A stretch of 64,000 nucleotides of DNA from Mesonia hippocampi (GCF_014197445.1 NZ_JACIFO010000002.1:124001-188000); one strand, 5' to 3'. Counted from the first letter of the stretch, positions 51,117 through 60,130 are shown. The notes: generated by a model from the letters alone, not told the origin. Numbers and translations: made by a program.

Positions 51117-52547
51117 CTATTCTATCTCCGAAACACGTAATGTATTTACCATTCCTTTATTGCCAATAGGCATCGCTGCAAGGTTTACCACAAAATCTTT
51201 TGGGTCTAAAAAACCATGTTCTTTTGCAAACTGATTAACGTCATCTACCGTTTCATCTGTACTTACAAACTTATCGTAATAAAAAGCATTTACGCCCCAT
51301 AATAAGCTCAACTGTGTTATTATTTTAGGGTTAGAACTAAAAGCTAGAATGTGAGCATCTGGCCTCCATGCCGAAATTTGAAATGCGGTATAACCACTAT
51401 TGGTTAATGTACAAATAGCTTTAGCACTTATCTCGTTTGCTAAGTGTGCTGCATGGTAACAAATAGATTTTGTAATATAACGATTGGTACGTATGTGTGG
51501 GGGTTCTTGAGGAACTTTTATCAACTCAGAGTCTTCTACACTTTTAATAATATCAGACATCCGCTCGATAACTTGCACGGGGTATTTTCCCACCGAGGTT
51601 TCTCCACTTAACATTACGGCATCACTTCCGTCCATTACAGAGTTGGCTACATCGTTTACCTCTGCTCGGGTTGGCGTTAAACTAGAAATCATTGTTTCCA
51701 TCATTTGGGTTGCAATAATTACCGGAATACGTGCTTGCTTAGCCCTGCGCACCAATTGCTTTTGGATAAGCGGAACCTCGTTAGCGGGTACTTCTACACC
51801 AAGGTCTCCACGTGCCACCATAAGTCCGTCGCATTGTGTAACAATAGCATCGATATTTTTAACGCCTTCTGGCTTTTCTATTTTGGCAATTATCGGAATT
51901 TTATGGTCACTATGCTCGTTAATAATGTCTTGCAGTTGCTTTAAATCTTCTGCATGGCGAACAAACGAAAGGGCAATCCAATCTACTTCTTGCGCAATAA
52001 CAAACTCGGCATCTTTTTTATCCTTTTCGGTTAGTGCAGGTAAAGATATATCGGTATTGGGCAGGTTTACCCCTTTTCTAGAACGAAGCGGACCTCCCTG
52101 AATTACTTTAGCTTCAACCTCATCGATATTATTGGTTTTCACCACCTCAAAGATAAGCTTACCATCATCTAGCAAGATTCGTTCTGTTGGTTTTACATCT
52201 TTCGGGAAGTTTTTATAATTCATATAAACCCTATCGGCCGTTCCTTGAAACTCTTTTGTGGTAGAAAACACAATTCGGTCGTTTTTTGCAACCACAACGT
52301 CCTCTTTCATTGCACCTATCCTTAGTTTAGGGCCTTGTAAATCGGCTAAAATCCCTACGTTATAACGATAGGTTTCATTTAGCGATCTGATAATATTTAT
52401 TTTTTCTTTTACATCTTCGTAATCAGCATGAGAGAAGTTTATTCTAAAAATATTCACTCCTTTTTCTATCATGGCTTTTATCGTGCTTTTTTGGCTAGTT
52501 GCAGGGCCTAATGTTGCTACGATTTTTGTTTTCTTTAATTGCTTCAT
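51117..52547 (-). CDS. pyk: Pyruvate kinase
   Basis: A 476-residue pyruvate kinase. The N-terminal KTKIVATLGPATS is followed by the catalytic Lys/Glu region IIAKIEKPEGVKNID, the metal/substrate segment MVARGDLGVEVP and the switch MDGSDAVMLSGETSVGKYP. The C-terminal allosteric domain is present. It converts phosphoenolpyruvate to pyruvate. It starts directly at the stop of the IPExxxVDY gene, so both are on one message. Confidence 0.97.
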   Translation of the reverse strand: MKQLKKTKIVATLGPATSQKSTIKAMIEKGVNIFRINFSHADYEDVKEKINIIRSLNETYRYNVGILADLQGPKLRIGAMKEDVVVAKNDRIVFSTTKEFQGTADRVYMNYKNFPKDVKPTERILLDDGKLIFEVVKTNNIDEVEAKVIQGGPLRSRKGVNLPNTDISLPALTEKDKKDAEFVIAQEVDWIALSFVRHAEDLKQLQDIINEHSDHKIPIIAKIEKPEGVKNIDAIVTQCDGLMVARGDLGVEVPANEVPLIQKQLVRRAKQARIPVIIATQMMETMISSLTPTRAEVNDVANSVMDGSDAVMLSGETSVGKYPVQVIERMSDIIKSVEDSELIKVPQEPPHIRTNRYITKSICYHAAHLANEISAKAICTLTNSGYTAFQISAWRPDAHILAFSSNPKIITQLSLLWGVNAFYYDKFVSTDETVDDVNQFAKEHGFLDPKDFVVNLAAMPIGNKGMVNTLRVSEIE

Positions 52548-53036
52548 TTAACTGAAAATTAAATTTTCTTTAGATTTTATATGGCTTTGGTCTATCTGGT
52601 ACGCTGTGTTTATTAAAGGAATCTCTTTTATTTTTTCGATAAATTCCTGAATAGAGAAGCGTTCTGGAGGGTCTTCTATTTTTATAAAATAATCTACCTT
52701 TTTATACTCTGGTATCAATATACAATCTAAACTCTGCGTGATTTCTTCAAACAGAGATTGTGTAGTTACAGAAAGGTTTATGGTTTCTGTTTTAACTTTA
52801 TTTCCTACTAAAAAATAATCGCAATTTTGCACTATATCATAATACGTAAATAAAGGGTAATATGCAAGTATTTCATCTCTTTGTTCATCTACATCATCTG
52901 TTCTATAAAAACTTGTACGCAGATGTTTATTAAGTACAAAAGCTATTTTATAGGCTTCAGCATGGCTATGTATAGCTAGTAGAAGGAAATTTTCCTCAAA
53001 AAAATCATCAAACAGAATGTGCTTTTTAGCGGACAT
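52548..53036 (-). CDS. IPExxxVDY family protein
   Basis: A 162-residue protein with the family signature IPEYKKVDY (about residues 123-131). It is a small soluble protein found only in Bacteroidota, usually between rnc and pyk as here. No function is known. The pyk ATG begins immediately after its stop codon. Confidence 0.88.
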   Translation of the reverse strand: MSAKKHILFDDFFEENFLLLAIHSHAEAYKIAFVLNKHLRTSFYRTDDVDEQRDEILAYYPLFTYYDIVQNCDYFLVGNKVKTETINLSVTTQSLFEEITQSLDCILIPEYKKVDYFIKIEDPPERFSIQEFIEKIKEIPLINTAYQIDQSHIKSKENLIFS

Positions 53037-53114
53037 CTACAATTTTATTTTTGTATAAAAATACTGTTTGTATACCGAATGCTAATGCTATACAATGTTA
53101 AATGTTCTTGAAGA

Positions 53115-53855
53115 TTATTGGGTAGGTTTTATTTTGGTTTGTAATGCAAAATAAGCTCTTTTAGAGGCTTTTTCTTCTGCTTTTTTCTTTGAAGTAGCTC
53201 TTGCTTTTGCGATTACTTTTTCATCTATTCTTAACTTAACCGCATAATGTTTTTGTTCGTCTTTTCCGGTGTCTTCATAAACTTCATAATCAAAATCGTG
53301 CTTCTCTTTTTGGCACCATTCTATCAGTAGGCTTTTGTAGCTTATTATTTTGCCTTCTAGTTGCTCTATATCAATATAGGGGTCTATTACACTTTCGTGA
53401 ATAAAACGCTTGCAATAAACAAACCCTCTATCTAAATAAATTGCGCCTACTAAGGCTTCAAATAGGTTTCCATAGATATTATCTCCAAACTGCTCTTTAG
53501 GGATGTTTGTTTTTACAAACTCGATTAGGTGTAAGTCTTTTCCTAATTCGTTGAGGTGCTTTCTGCTTACTATTTTAGAGCGCATTTTTGTTAAATAGCC
53601 TTCGTTACCCCCTGGAGCTTCATCAAACAAAAAGCTTGCAATAACTGCGCCTAGCATGGCGTCTCCCAGAAATTCTAAGCGCTCATAATTAAGCGCATTT
53701 CCTTTTTCATCTTTTTTATTTAGCGATCTGTGTGTAAAAGCACGCTGGTAATGTGCGATATCTTTAGGCTTAAAACCTATAATTTTATGTATTGCTGAAA
53801 AAAAATTCTCGCCCTTAGCAGAACGAGAATTTAGTATTTTTTGGATTACATTCAT
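53115..53855 (-). CDS. rnc: Ribonuclease III
   Basis: A 246-residue RNase III. The catalytic signature ERLEFLGDAML is at residues 58-68, the second acidic site is in NLFEALVGAIYLDRG, and a C-terminal double-stranded RNA-binding domain follows (about residues 170-240). It processes rRNA precursors and double-stranded mRNA regions. It is 15 bp after fabF. Confidence 0.97.
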   Translation of the reverse strand: MNVIQKILNSRSAKGENFFSAIHKIIGFKPKDIAHYQRAFTHRSLNKKDEKGNALNYERLEFLGDAMLGAVIASFLFDEAPGGNEGYLTKMRSKIVSRKHLNELGKDLHLIEFVKTNIPKEQFGDNIYGNLFEALVGAIYLDRGFVYCKRFIHESVIDPYIDIEQLEGKIISYKSLLIEWCQKEKHDFDYEVYEDTGKDEQKHYAVKLRIDEKVIAKARATSKKKAEEKASKRAYFALQTKIKPTQ

Positions 53856-53870
53856 CTTAGAATGTGAAAT

Positions 53871-55124
53871 TTACTCTTTCAATTTTTTAAATAAGAGACA
53901 TGCATTATGTCCTCCAAACCCAAATGTATTGCTCATAGCTACATTTACTTCTCGTTCTTGAGCTTTATTTAGGGTAAGATTCAATGACGCGTCAATATTT
54001 TCATCTACAACCTCATGATTTATTGTTGGAGGCACTACACCATTTTCCATAGAGAGAATAGAGGCAATTGCTTCTATTGCTCCTGCGGCACCTAGTAAGT
54101 GTCCTGTCATAGATTTTGTAGAGTTGATATTAATACTTTTAGCATGCTCACCAAACACTTCGCCTATTGCTTTAAGCTCTGCAACATCTCCTAAAGGAGT
54201 TGATGTACCATGGGTATTAATGGCATCTACATCTTGAGGTTGAAGCCCTGCGTTTTGCAAGCAATTTTTCATTACAGCGATTACCCCTATCCCTTCTGGG
54301 TGTGGTGCGGTAATATGGTAAGCATCAGAAGACATCCCTCCGCCTACAAGCTCTGCATAAATTTTTGCTCCTCTTGCTTTTGCGTGTTCATACTCCTCTA
54401 AAACCAATGCTCCAGCACCTTCTCCTAAAACAAAACCATCGCGTGTAGCATCAAAAGGTCTTGATGCCGTTGCAGGCTCATCGTTACGGGTAGAGAGTGC
54501 GTGCATTGCATTAAACCCTCCCATACCTGCTTGGGTAATGGCTGCTTCGCTACCTCCTGAAATAATAACATCACTATAACCTAAACGGATATAGTTTAAT
54601 GCATCTATCAAGGCATTTGCCGAAGAAGCACAAGCCGAAACTGTGGTATAGTTAGGTCCCATAAATCCATTTCTCATAGAGATATGCCCTGGAGCTATAT
54701 CTGCTATCATTTTAGGGATAAAGAACGGGTTAAAACGAGGAGTTCCGTTTCCGTTTGCAAAATTTTTCACTTCTTCTTGAAAAGTTTCTAAACCTCCAAT
54801 ACCTGCTCCCCAAATAACTCCTACTCGTTGCTTATCTATTCGCTCTAAATCTAAGGCGGAATCTTTTATTGCTTCATCGGAAGCAACAATGGCATACTGA
54901 GAAAATTTATCTAGTTTACGAATTTCTTTTCGGTCAAAATAACTTTTAAAATCAAAGTTTTTAATCTCGCAAGCGAACTTCGTTTTGAAATTTTCTGTAT
55001 CGAAATAGGTAATGGGTGCACCACCACTTTTACCGTTCACCAAGGCATTCCAATATTCTTCAATATTATTACCAATTGGTGTTAGTGCGCCTAAACCAGT
55101 AACTACTACTCGCTTTAACTCCAT
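53871..55124 (-). CDS. fabF: Beta-ketoacyl-ACP synthase II
   Basis: A 417-residue FabF with the catalytic Cys in VSACASSANA (about residue 165) and His residues in NTHGTSTPLGD and KSMTGHLLGAAG. It elongates acyl-ACP in fatty-acid synthesis. It directly follows acpP (11 bp), the standard arrangement. Confidence 0.97.
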   Translation of the reverse strand: MELKRVVVTGLGALTPIGNNIEEYWNALVNGKSGGAPITYFDTENFKTKFACEIKNFDFKSYFDRKEIRKLDKFSQYAIVASDEAIKDSALDLERIDKQRVGVIWGAGIGGLETFQEEVKNFANGNGTPRFNPFFIPKMIADIAPGHISMRNGFMGPNYTTVSACASSANALIDALNYIRLGYSDVIISGGSEAAITQAGMGGFNAMHALSTRNDEPATASRPFDATRDGFVLGEGAGALVLEEYEHAKARGAKIYAELVGGGMSSDAYHITAPHPEGIGVIAVMKNCLQNAGLQPQDVDAINTHGTSTPLGDVAELKAIGEVFGEHAKSININSTKSMTGHLLGAAGAIEAIASILSMENGVVPPTINHEVVDENIDASLNLTLNKAQEREVNVAMSNTFGFGGHNACLLFKKLKE

Positions 55125-55135
55125 AGAATAACTAA

Positions 55136-55369
55136 TTATTTAGCGTCTTCGATATAAGATATTGCTTGACCTACTGTTGCGATGTTTTCTGCTTGGTCAT
55201 CTGGGATCTGAATATCAAATTCTTTTTCAAACTCCATAATTAATTCTACAGTGTCTAAAGAATCTGCTCCTAAATCGTTTGTGAAACTAGCGTCGTTAAC
55301 TACTTCGTTCTCGTCAACGCCTAATTTATCAACGATAATTGCTTTTACTCTTGATGCAATGTCTGACAT
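55136..55369 (-). CDS. acpP: Acyl carrier protein
   Basis: A 77-residue ACP with the phosphopantetheine Ser37 in [10 protein letters not shown]. It is strongly acidic and helical. It carries the acyl chain for FabF, encoded just behind it. It is first in the acpP-fabF-rnc operon. Confidence 0.98.
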   Translation of the reverse strand: MSDIASRVKAIIVDKLGVDENEVVNDASFTNDLGADSLDTVELIMEFEKEFDIQIPDDQAENIATVGQAISYIEDAK

Positions 55370-55401
55370 AATCTTAATGTTTTTAAATTTTGATTAAGTT
55401 G

Positions 55402-55430
55402 CAAAAATAAAAAACTTTAGTATAAAACAA
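55402..55430 (-). promoter_or_regulatory. -33/-7 promoter of acpP-fabF-rnc
   Basis: On the minus strand TTG (55430-55428) is followed after 18 bp by TATTTTTG (55409-55402), close to consensus for a strong Bacteroidota promoter. The leader is about 30 nt. Confidence 0.65.
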
Positions 55431-55463
55431 GTTTTCTTCGTGAAAATATGGTTCCAATTTACA

Positions 55464-55471
55464 TATTTTTG
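55464..55471 (+). promoter_or_regulatory. -7 promoter box of purN-rnhA
   Basis: TATTTTTG, 46 nt before the purN start, pointing away from the acpP promoter. Confidence 0.45.
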
Positions 55472-55516
55472 CCAAAAGTAACTATTTTTAACCTTCATAA
55501 TTTGTAATTTTTAGTT

Positions 55517-56101
55517 TTGGACACCCAAATAGCACACCCTAAAAAACTCGTTATTTTCGCCTCAGGCACAGGAAGTAACGCCAAAAATATCATCGAATAT
55601 TTTCAAAGCAACCCCAAGGTGGTTGTCTCTCATGTTTTTTCGAACAATCGTAGAGCAAAAGTACTTCAAACAGCATTAGACCTAGAAGTTACAGCCTTAC
55701 ATTTTGACAGAGAAAGCTTTTTTAACTCTAACGAGGTATTACGCATCTTAAAAGACATACAGCCCGATTTAATTATTCTTGCTGGTTTTTTATGGCTATT
55801 TCCCGAAAACATCATAGCGGCATTCCCGCAAAAAATAATTAACCTTCACCCCGCTTTATTACCCAAATATGGAGGAAAAGGAATGTATGGGCAGCATGTA
55901 CACGAAGCCGTCTTAACTAATAAAGAGCAAGAAAGCGGCATCACCTTCCATTATGTAAACCAAGCTTATGATGAAGGAGAAATTATAGCCCAGTTTAAAA
56001 CCTCGATAAGTGCCGATGACAATGTAGCAAGCTTAACGCAAAAAATAAGAAGCTTAGAACATAAACACTTCCCCGAAATAATCGAAAATTTACTCGCGTA
56101 A
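55517..56101 (+). CDS. purN: Phosphoribosylglycinamide formyltransferase (TTG start)
   Basis: A 194-residue PurN. The only suitable start is TTG at 55517: an in-frame stop lies at 55505 and no ATG lies before the conserved KLVIFASGTGSNAKNI. The catalytic set is visible: the His in INLHPALLPKYGGKGMYG and the Asp in YDEGEIIAQ. It transfers formyl from 10-formyl-THF to GAR in purine synthesis. It ends with TAATG overlap into rnhA. Confidence 0.94.
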   Translation: MDTQIAHPKKLVIFASGTGSNAKNIIEYFQSNPKVVVSHVFSNNRRAKVLQTALDLEVTALHFDRESFFNSNEVLRILKDIQPDLIILAGFLWLFPENIIAAFPQKIINLHPALLPKYGGKGMYGQHVHEAVLTNKEQESGITFHYVNQAYDEGEIIAQFKTSISADDNVASLTQKIRSLEHKHFPEIIENLLA

Positions 56102-56739
56102 TGGCGAAAACAAAAAAATACTATGTAGTTTGGAAAGGGCATAAACCTGGGGTTTACGACTCGTGGCAAGCCTGCAAAAAAAGCATAGACAAATATAAAG
56201 GTGCGCAATACAAATCTTTTCTTAGCCTTCAAGAAGCTAAAAAAGCTTTCGATAAAAGTTTTAACGATTACAAAAACAAGAACACAAAAACAACCTATAC
56301 CACTGCAGCACAATTAGCTTTAATTAAAAAAGAAGTAAATTTCAACTCTATTGCTGTTGATGCTGCTTCTAGCGGAAACCCAGGTAAAATGGAATATCAA
56401 GGCGTAGACACCGCAAGTAAAAAAGTACTTTTTAAAATAGGCCCTTTTGAACAAGGCACAAACAATATCGGGGAGTTTCTTGCTTTGGTTCATGGGTTAG
56501 CTTTTCTTAAACAACACAACAGCAATCGTATTATTTACACCGATTCTAAAATTGCACAAGGTTGGGTGTCGAAAAAAAAATGCAATACAAAACTAGCCCC
56601 TAATGCTAAAAACAAAGAGCTTTTCGAGCTCATTTCCCGGGCAGAACACTGGTTAAAAACAAACACATACACCACCAACATTGTAAAATGGCAAACGAAA
56701 CGATGGGGAGAAATCCCCGCAGATTTCGGAAGAAAATAA
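56101..56739 (+). CDS. rnhA: Ribonuclease H with viroplasmin domain
   Basis: A 212-residue RNase H1. The N-terminal RNA/DNA-hybrid-binding viroplasmin-like domain (residues 1-50, YYVVWKGHKPGVYDSWQACKK) is as in eukaryotic RNase H1. The catalytic domain begins near residue 80 (VDAASSGNPG). Acidic residues are in NNIGEFLALVHG and IIYTDSKIAQGWV. It removes RNA from hybrids. It is translationally coupled to purN. Confidence 0.93.
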   Translation: MAKTKKYYVVWKGHKPGVYDSWQACKKSIDKYKGAQYKSFLSLQEAKKAFDKSFNDYKNKNTKTTYTTAAQLALIKKEVNFNSIAVDAASSGNPGKMEYQGVDTASKKVLFKIGPFEQGTNNIGEFLALVHGLAFLKQHNSNRIIYTDSKIAQGWVSKKKCNTKLAPNAKNKELFELISRAEHWLKTNTYTTNIVKWQTKRWGEIPADFGRK

Positions 56740-56775
56740 ACAGATAGGCATCCTTTATATTTTTTCGATTCAACG

Positions 56776-56783
56776 TATATTTG
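56776..56783 (+). promoter_or_regulatory. -7 promoter box of PfkB kinase gene
   Basis: TATATTTG, 20 nt before the ATG at 56803. Confidence 0.55.
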
Positions 56784-56802
56784 CAGCAAATTGTTAACAA
56801 TT

Positions 56803-57726
56803 ATGAGTAAACTAGTTATTGTAGGTACAGTAGCCTTTGATGCTATCGAGACACCTTTTGGGAAAACCGATAAAATTCTTGGAGGAGCAGGAACATATAT
56901 AGGCTTAGCCGCAAATAATTTTGATATAGACAGTAGCATTGTCTCTGTTGTAGGAGGAGATTTCCCTCAAGAATACATCAATATTTTAAAAGAAAGAAAC
57001 ATCAACCTCGACGGGCTCGAAATTATCCAAGAAGGCAAAACCTTCTTCTGGAGTGGGCGTTACCACAACGATATGAATTCTCGAGACACCCTAGATACTC
57101 AACTTAACGTGTTAGCAGACTTTCAACCCAAAGTACCTAATGCATATAAAAACGCCGAAGTGGTTATGCTAGGTAACCTACACCCACTTGTTCAACAAAG
57201 TGTTTTAGAACAAATGGAAAAACCTAAACTTGTTATTTTAGATACCATGAATTTCTGGATGGATAACACCTTAGAGGAATTAACCAAAGTAATAAGCCAA
57301 ATAGATGTTATCACGATAAATGACGAAGAAGCTAGACAATTATCTGGAGAATACTCTTTAGTAAAAGCAGCTAGAAAAATAAATAAAATGGGGCCTGCTT
57401 ACGTTGTTATTAAAAAAGGAGAACACGGAGCTTTACTTTTCCATAACGACCAAATGTTTTTTGCCCCAGCATTGCCGCTAGAGGATGTTTTTGACCCTAC
57501 GGGAGCTGGAGATACTTTTGCAGGAGGCTTTGCGGGCTATTTAGCCAAAACAGGAGACTACTCCTTCGAGAACATGAAAAACGCCATTATATACGGCTCT
57601 AATTTAGCTTCTTTCTGTGTAGAAAAATTTGGCACCGAACGCATGCTTAATTTAGACCAAAAAGAAGTAGAAAAACGCTTAGAAACGTTTAAAGCCTTAA
57701 CGCAATTTAATATCTCTTTAGCTTAG
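56803..57726 (+). CDS. PfkB family carbohydrate/nucleoside kinase
   Basis: A 307-residue PfkB kinase. The start at 56803 is chosen over a TTG four codons upstream. The N-terminal Gly-Gly of KILGGAGTYIGLAA marks the substrate side, and the C-terminal PfkB signature DPTGAGDTFAGGFAGYL carries the catalytic Asp. The physiological substrate is unknown. It lies between purN-rnhA and a PurF-like gene, which hints at but does not prove a role in nucleoside or ribose metabolism. Confidence 0.9.
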   Translation: MSKLVIVGTVAFDAIETPFGKTDKILGGAGTYIGLAANNFDIDSSIVSVVGGDFPQEYINILKERNINLDGLEIIQEGKTFFWSGRYHNDMNSRDTLDTQLNVLADFQPKVPNAYKNAEVVMLGNLHPLVQQSVLEQMEKPKLVILDTMNFWMDNTLEELTKVISQIDVITINDEEARQLSGEYSLVKAARKINKMGPAYVVIKKGEHGALLFHNDQMFFAPALPLEDVFDPTGAGDTFAGGFAGYLAKTGDYSFENMKNAIIYGSNLASFCVEKFGTERMLNLDQKEVEKRLETFKALTQFNISLA

Positions 57727-57734
57727 AAAAATAT

Positions 57735-57757
57735 GCCCTTGACTCAAGGGCTTTTTT
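57735..57757 (+). terminator. Intrinsic terminator after PfkB kinase
   Basis: A stem GCCCTT / AAGGGC, a 5-nt loop and six T. Confidence 0.85.
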
Positions 57758-57789
57758 AATATTTACAATCAACACAACACCCAAAACTT

Positions 57790-59688
57790 ATGAGTGACGC
57801 AATAAAACACGAATGCGGAATTGCCTTAGTTAGACTCTTAAAACCTCTTTCGTATTATAAAGAGAAATACGGTACTTCATTTTATGGATTAAATAAAATG
57901 TACCTTATGATGGAAAAGCAACATAATCGAGGGCAAGACGGAGCTGGACTAGCAAGTATAAAGCTAGACATGAAGCCAGGAGACCGCTACATTAGCAGAG
58001 TGCGCTCTAATCAGGCACAACCCATACAAGATATTTTTGCACAAATTAACGACCGTATAAACACCACGTTAAAAGAGCACCCTGAATATCAAGACGATTT
58101 AGAAGAACAAAAAAGAAATGTTCCCTACATCGGAGAAGTGTATTTAGGGCACGTGCGTTACGGTACTTATGGAAAAAACAGCATTGAAAGTGTACACCCT
58201 TTTCTTCGCCAAAACAACTGGATGCATAGAAACTTAATTGTTGCAGGAAACTTCAACATGACCAATGTTTTTAAACTCTTTGATAACCTTATCGAGTTAG
58301 GACAGCATCCAAAAGAACGTACAGATACCGTTACTGTACTCGAAAAAATAGGTCATTTTTTAGACGACGAAGTAGAAAAACTTTACCGAAAACTAAAAAA
58401 AGAGGGACACAGTAAAAAAGACGCTTCGCCACATATTGCAAAAAAATTAAACATTGCAAAAATTTTAAAAAGATCATCTAGAGATTGGGATGGAGGTTAT
58501 GCCATGGCTGGCTTATTAGGTCATGGAGATGCTTTTGTACTTCGCGACCCAGCAGGAATCAGGCCAGCATATTACTATAAAGATGATGAAGTAGTAGTGG
58601 TTGCCTCAGAGCGCCCTGTAATTCAAACCGCATTTAATGTAGCTTTTGATGATGTACACGAATTACCACCTGGAAACGCGCTAATTATCAAAAAAAGCGG
58701 AAAAACAAAGCTTTCCGAAATTTTAGAACCACTGCCCCGTAAAGCCTGTTCTTTCGAGCGTATATACTTTTCTAGAGGAAGCGATGCCGAAATTTATCAA
58801 GAACGAAAAAACTTGGGTAAATTTATCATGCCTGAAGTTTTAAAAGCTATTGATTACGACACCATAAACTCGGTATTCTCATACATTCCTAACACTGCCG
58901 AAACTTCTTTTTACGGAATGGTAGAAGCCGCACAAGACGAGCTTAATCGTCAAAAAAACGAGGCAATCCTAAAGGAAAAAGACAGCCTTACCGACGAGCG
59001 GCTAACCGAAATTTTATCTTACCGATTACGTACCGAAAAAATAGCCATCAAAGATGCTAAATTACGTACGTTTATCACAGAAGATAGCAGCAGAGACGAC
59101 TTAGTAGCGCACGTATATGATATTACTTATGGCGTTGTAAAACCTACAGACAACCTTGTTATTATAGACGATAGCATTGTTAGGGGAACCACGCTAAAGA
59201 AAAGCATCCTAAAAATGCTTGACAGGTTATCACCCAAGAAAATTATTGTAGTTTCTTCTGCACCACAAATTAGGTATCCAGATTGTTACGGGATAGATAT
59301 GGCACGACTAGAAGATTTTGTTGCTTTTAGAGCTGCCTTAGCCCTACTTAAAGAACAAAACAAATACAACTTGGTAGAAGAAGTTTACCAAAAATGTAAA
59401 GCACAAACCACATTAGAAGATCATGAGGTTAAAAACTTTGTAAAAGAAATTTACGCCCCTTTTACCGACGAAGAAATCTCCGATAAAATTGCCGAATTAT
59501 TAAGCAATAATGATTTAAAAACCGAGGTTAAAGTAATCTATCAAAAAGTAGAAAAACTACACGAAGCTTGCCCTAAAAATCTAGGAGATTGGTATTTTAC
59601 AGGAGACTATCCAACACACGGAGGAAATCGGGTTGTAAACAGAGCTTTTATCAATTTTTATGAAGGCAACAAGCAACGCGCTTATTAG
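57790..59688 (+). CDS. Amidophosphoribosyltransferase, long PurF-like form
   Basis: A 632-residue protein, about 130 longer than usual PurF. An N-terminal class II glutamine amidotransferase domain has Cys9 after a short propeptide-like MSDAIKHE, then HNRGQDGAGLAS and GHVRYGTYG. It contains a charged insertion around residues 196-225 and the C-terminal phosphoribosyltransferase motif LVIIDDSIVRGTT. It should make phosphoribosylamine from PRPP and glutamine. This long type is a Bacteroidota feature; whether another, classical PurF exists elsewhere in the genome cannot be seen here. Confidence 0.9.
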   Translation: MSDAIKHECGIALVRLLKPLSYYKEKYGTSFYGLNKMYLMMEKQHNRGQDGAGLASIKLDMKPGDRYISRVRSNQAQPIQDIFAQINDRINTTLKEHPEYQDDLEEQKRNVPYIGEVYLGHVRYGTYGKNSIESVHPFLRQNNWMHRNLIVAGNFNMTNVFKLFDNLIELGQHPKERTDTVTVLEKIGHFLDDEVEKLYRKLKKEGHSKKDASPHIAKKLNIAKILKRSSRDWDGGYAMAGLLGHGDAFVLRDPAGIRPAYYYKDDEVVVVASERPVIQTAFNVAFDDVHELPPGNALIIKKSGKTKLSEILEPLPRKACSFERIYFSRGSDAEIYQERKNLGKFIMPEVLKAIDYDTINSVFSYIPNTAETSFYGMVEAAQDELNRQKNEAILKEKDSLTDERLTEILSYRLRTEKIAIKDAKLRTFITEDSSRDDLVAHVYDITYGVVKPTDNLVIIDDSIVRGTTLKKSILKMLDRLSPKKIIVVSSAPQIRYPDCYGIDMARLEDFVAFRAALALLKEQNKYNLVEEVYQKCKAQTTLEDHEVKNFVKEIYAPFTDEEISDKIAELLSNNDLKTEVKVIYQKVEKLHEACPKNLGDWYFTGDYPTHGGNRVVNRAFINFYEGNKQRAY

Positions 59689-59699
59689 AATAGAAGTTA

Positions 59700-59764
59700 A
59701 ACTTTCTGTTCCATATTTTAGTTTATAGATTAATTTATATCTTTGAAATATGGGACAGAAAGTT
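59700..59764. promoter_or_regulatory. 19-bp inverted repeat bracketing the promoter of the metal operon
   Basis: AACTTTCTGTTCCATATTT (59700-59718) and AAATATGGGACAGAAAGTT (59746-59764) are inverted copies with one mismatch, 27 bp apart. The -7 box (59738-59745) is in the space between them, and the right arm covers the start codon. This could be two operator half-sites for one regulator, or a hairpin in read-through RNA that hides the start codon. Confidence 0.6.
59738..59745 (+). promoter_or_regulatory. -7 promoter box of metal operon, leaderless type
   Basis: TATCTTTG, with the ATG at 59750 beginning 5 nt after its G. Confidence 0.6.
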
Positions 59765-60085
59765 ATCATATACTTTTTACTAAGCGTTTTCCTTCTTATC
59801 AGCTTTAAGCCAGGTATAGCATACGCTTTCGAAAAACCTTCTACCCAATGCTGCAAAACAATACTATCCTGTAGCGCGGAAAACACACCATCAAAAGAAC
59901 AAAAAACACCTACAAAACACTGTAGCACACACGCTTGCAGCTCTTGCATTATTTTCTATAAAGACCTTATCGTAATAGACCTTCAACAAGTAAGCAACAA
60001 CTCACTTACACATATTTTTTCATACAAAAATATAACTTATACCCATTATCTAAAATCTTCGTGGAAACCCCCACAACAGGTTTAA
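59750..60085 (+). CDS. Secreted Cys-rich small protein, putative metal handling
   Basis: A 111-residue protein with a signal peptide (hydrophobic residues about 5-24, AYAF end). A Cys/His-rich part follows: Cys34, Cys35, Cys41, Cys58, Cys63 and Cys66 with nearby His (KHCSTHACSSC). A shorter, more polar C-terminus ends it. No family was recognised. It is placed before an HMA-like protein and a TonB receptor, in the same orientation and with short gaps (45 and 104 bp), so metal binding in the periplasm is a reasonable guess. Confidence 0.6.
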   Translation: MGQKVIIYFLLSVFLLISFKPGIAYAFEKPSTQCCKTILSCSAENTPSKEQKTPTKHCSTHACSSCIIFYKDLIVIDLQQVSNNSLTHIFSYKNITYTHYLKSSWKPPQQV

Positions 60086-60130
60086 TTTACATCGTTAACA
60101 CTTAACCTTATAAATTTAAACCATTTACCC

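Noticed and set aside
51643-52101. 152-codon open frame on the plus strand inside pyk
   Set aside because: It is antisense to a complete, well conserved pyruvate kinase and has no promoter or family resemblance.
56535-56939. 134-codon minus-strand frame over rnhA and the PfkB gene
   Set aside because: It crosses two real genes and a promoter; no independent support.
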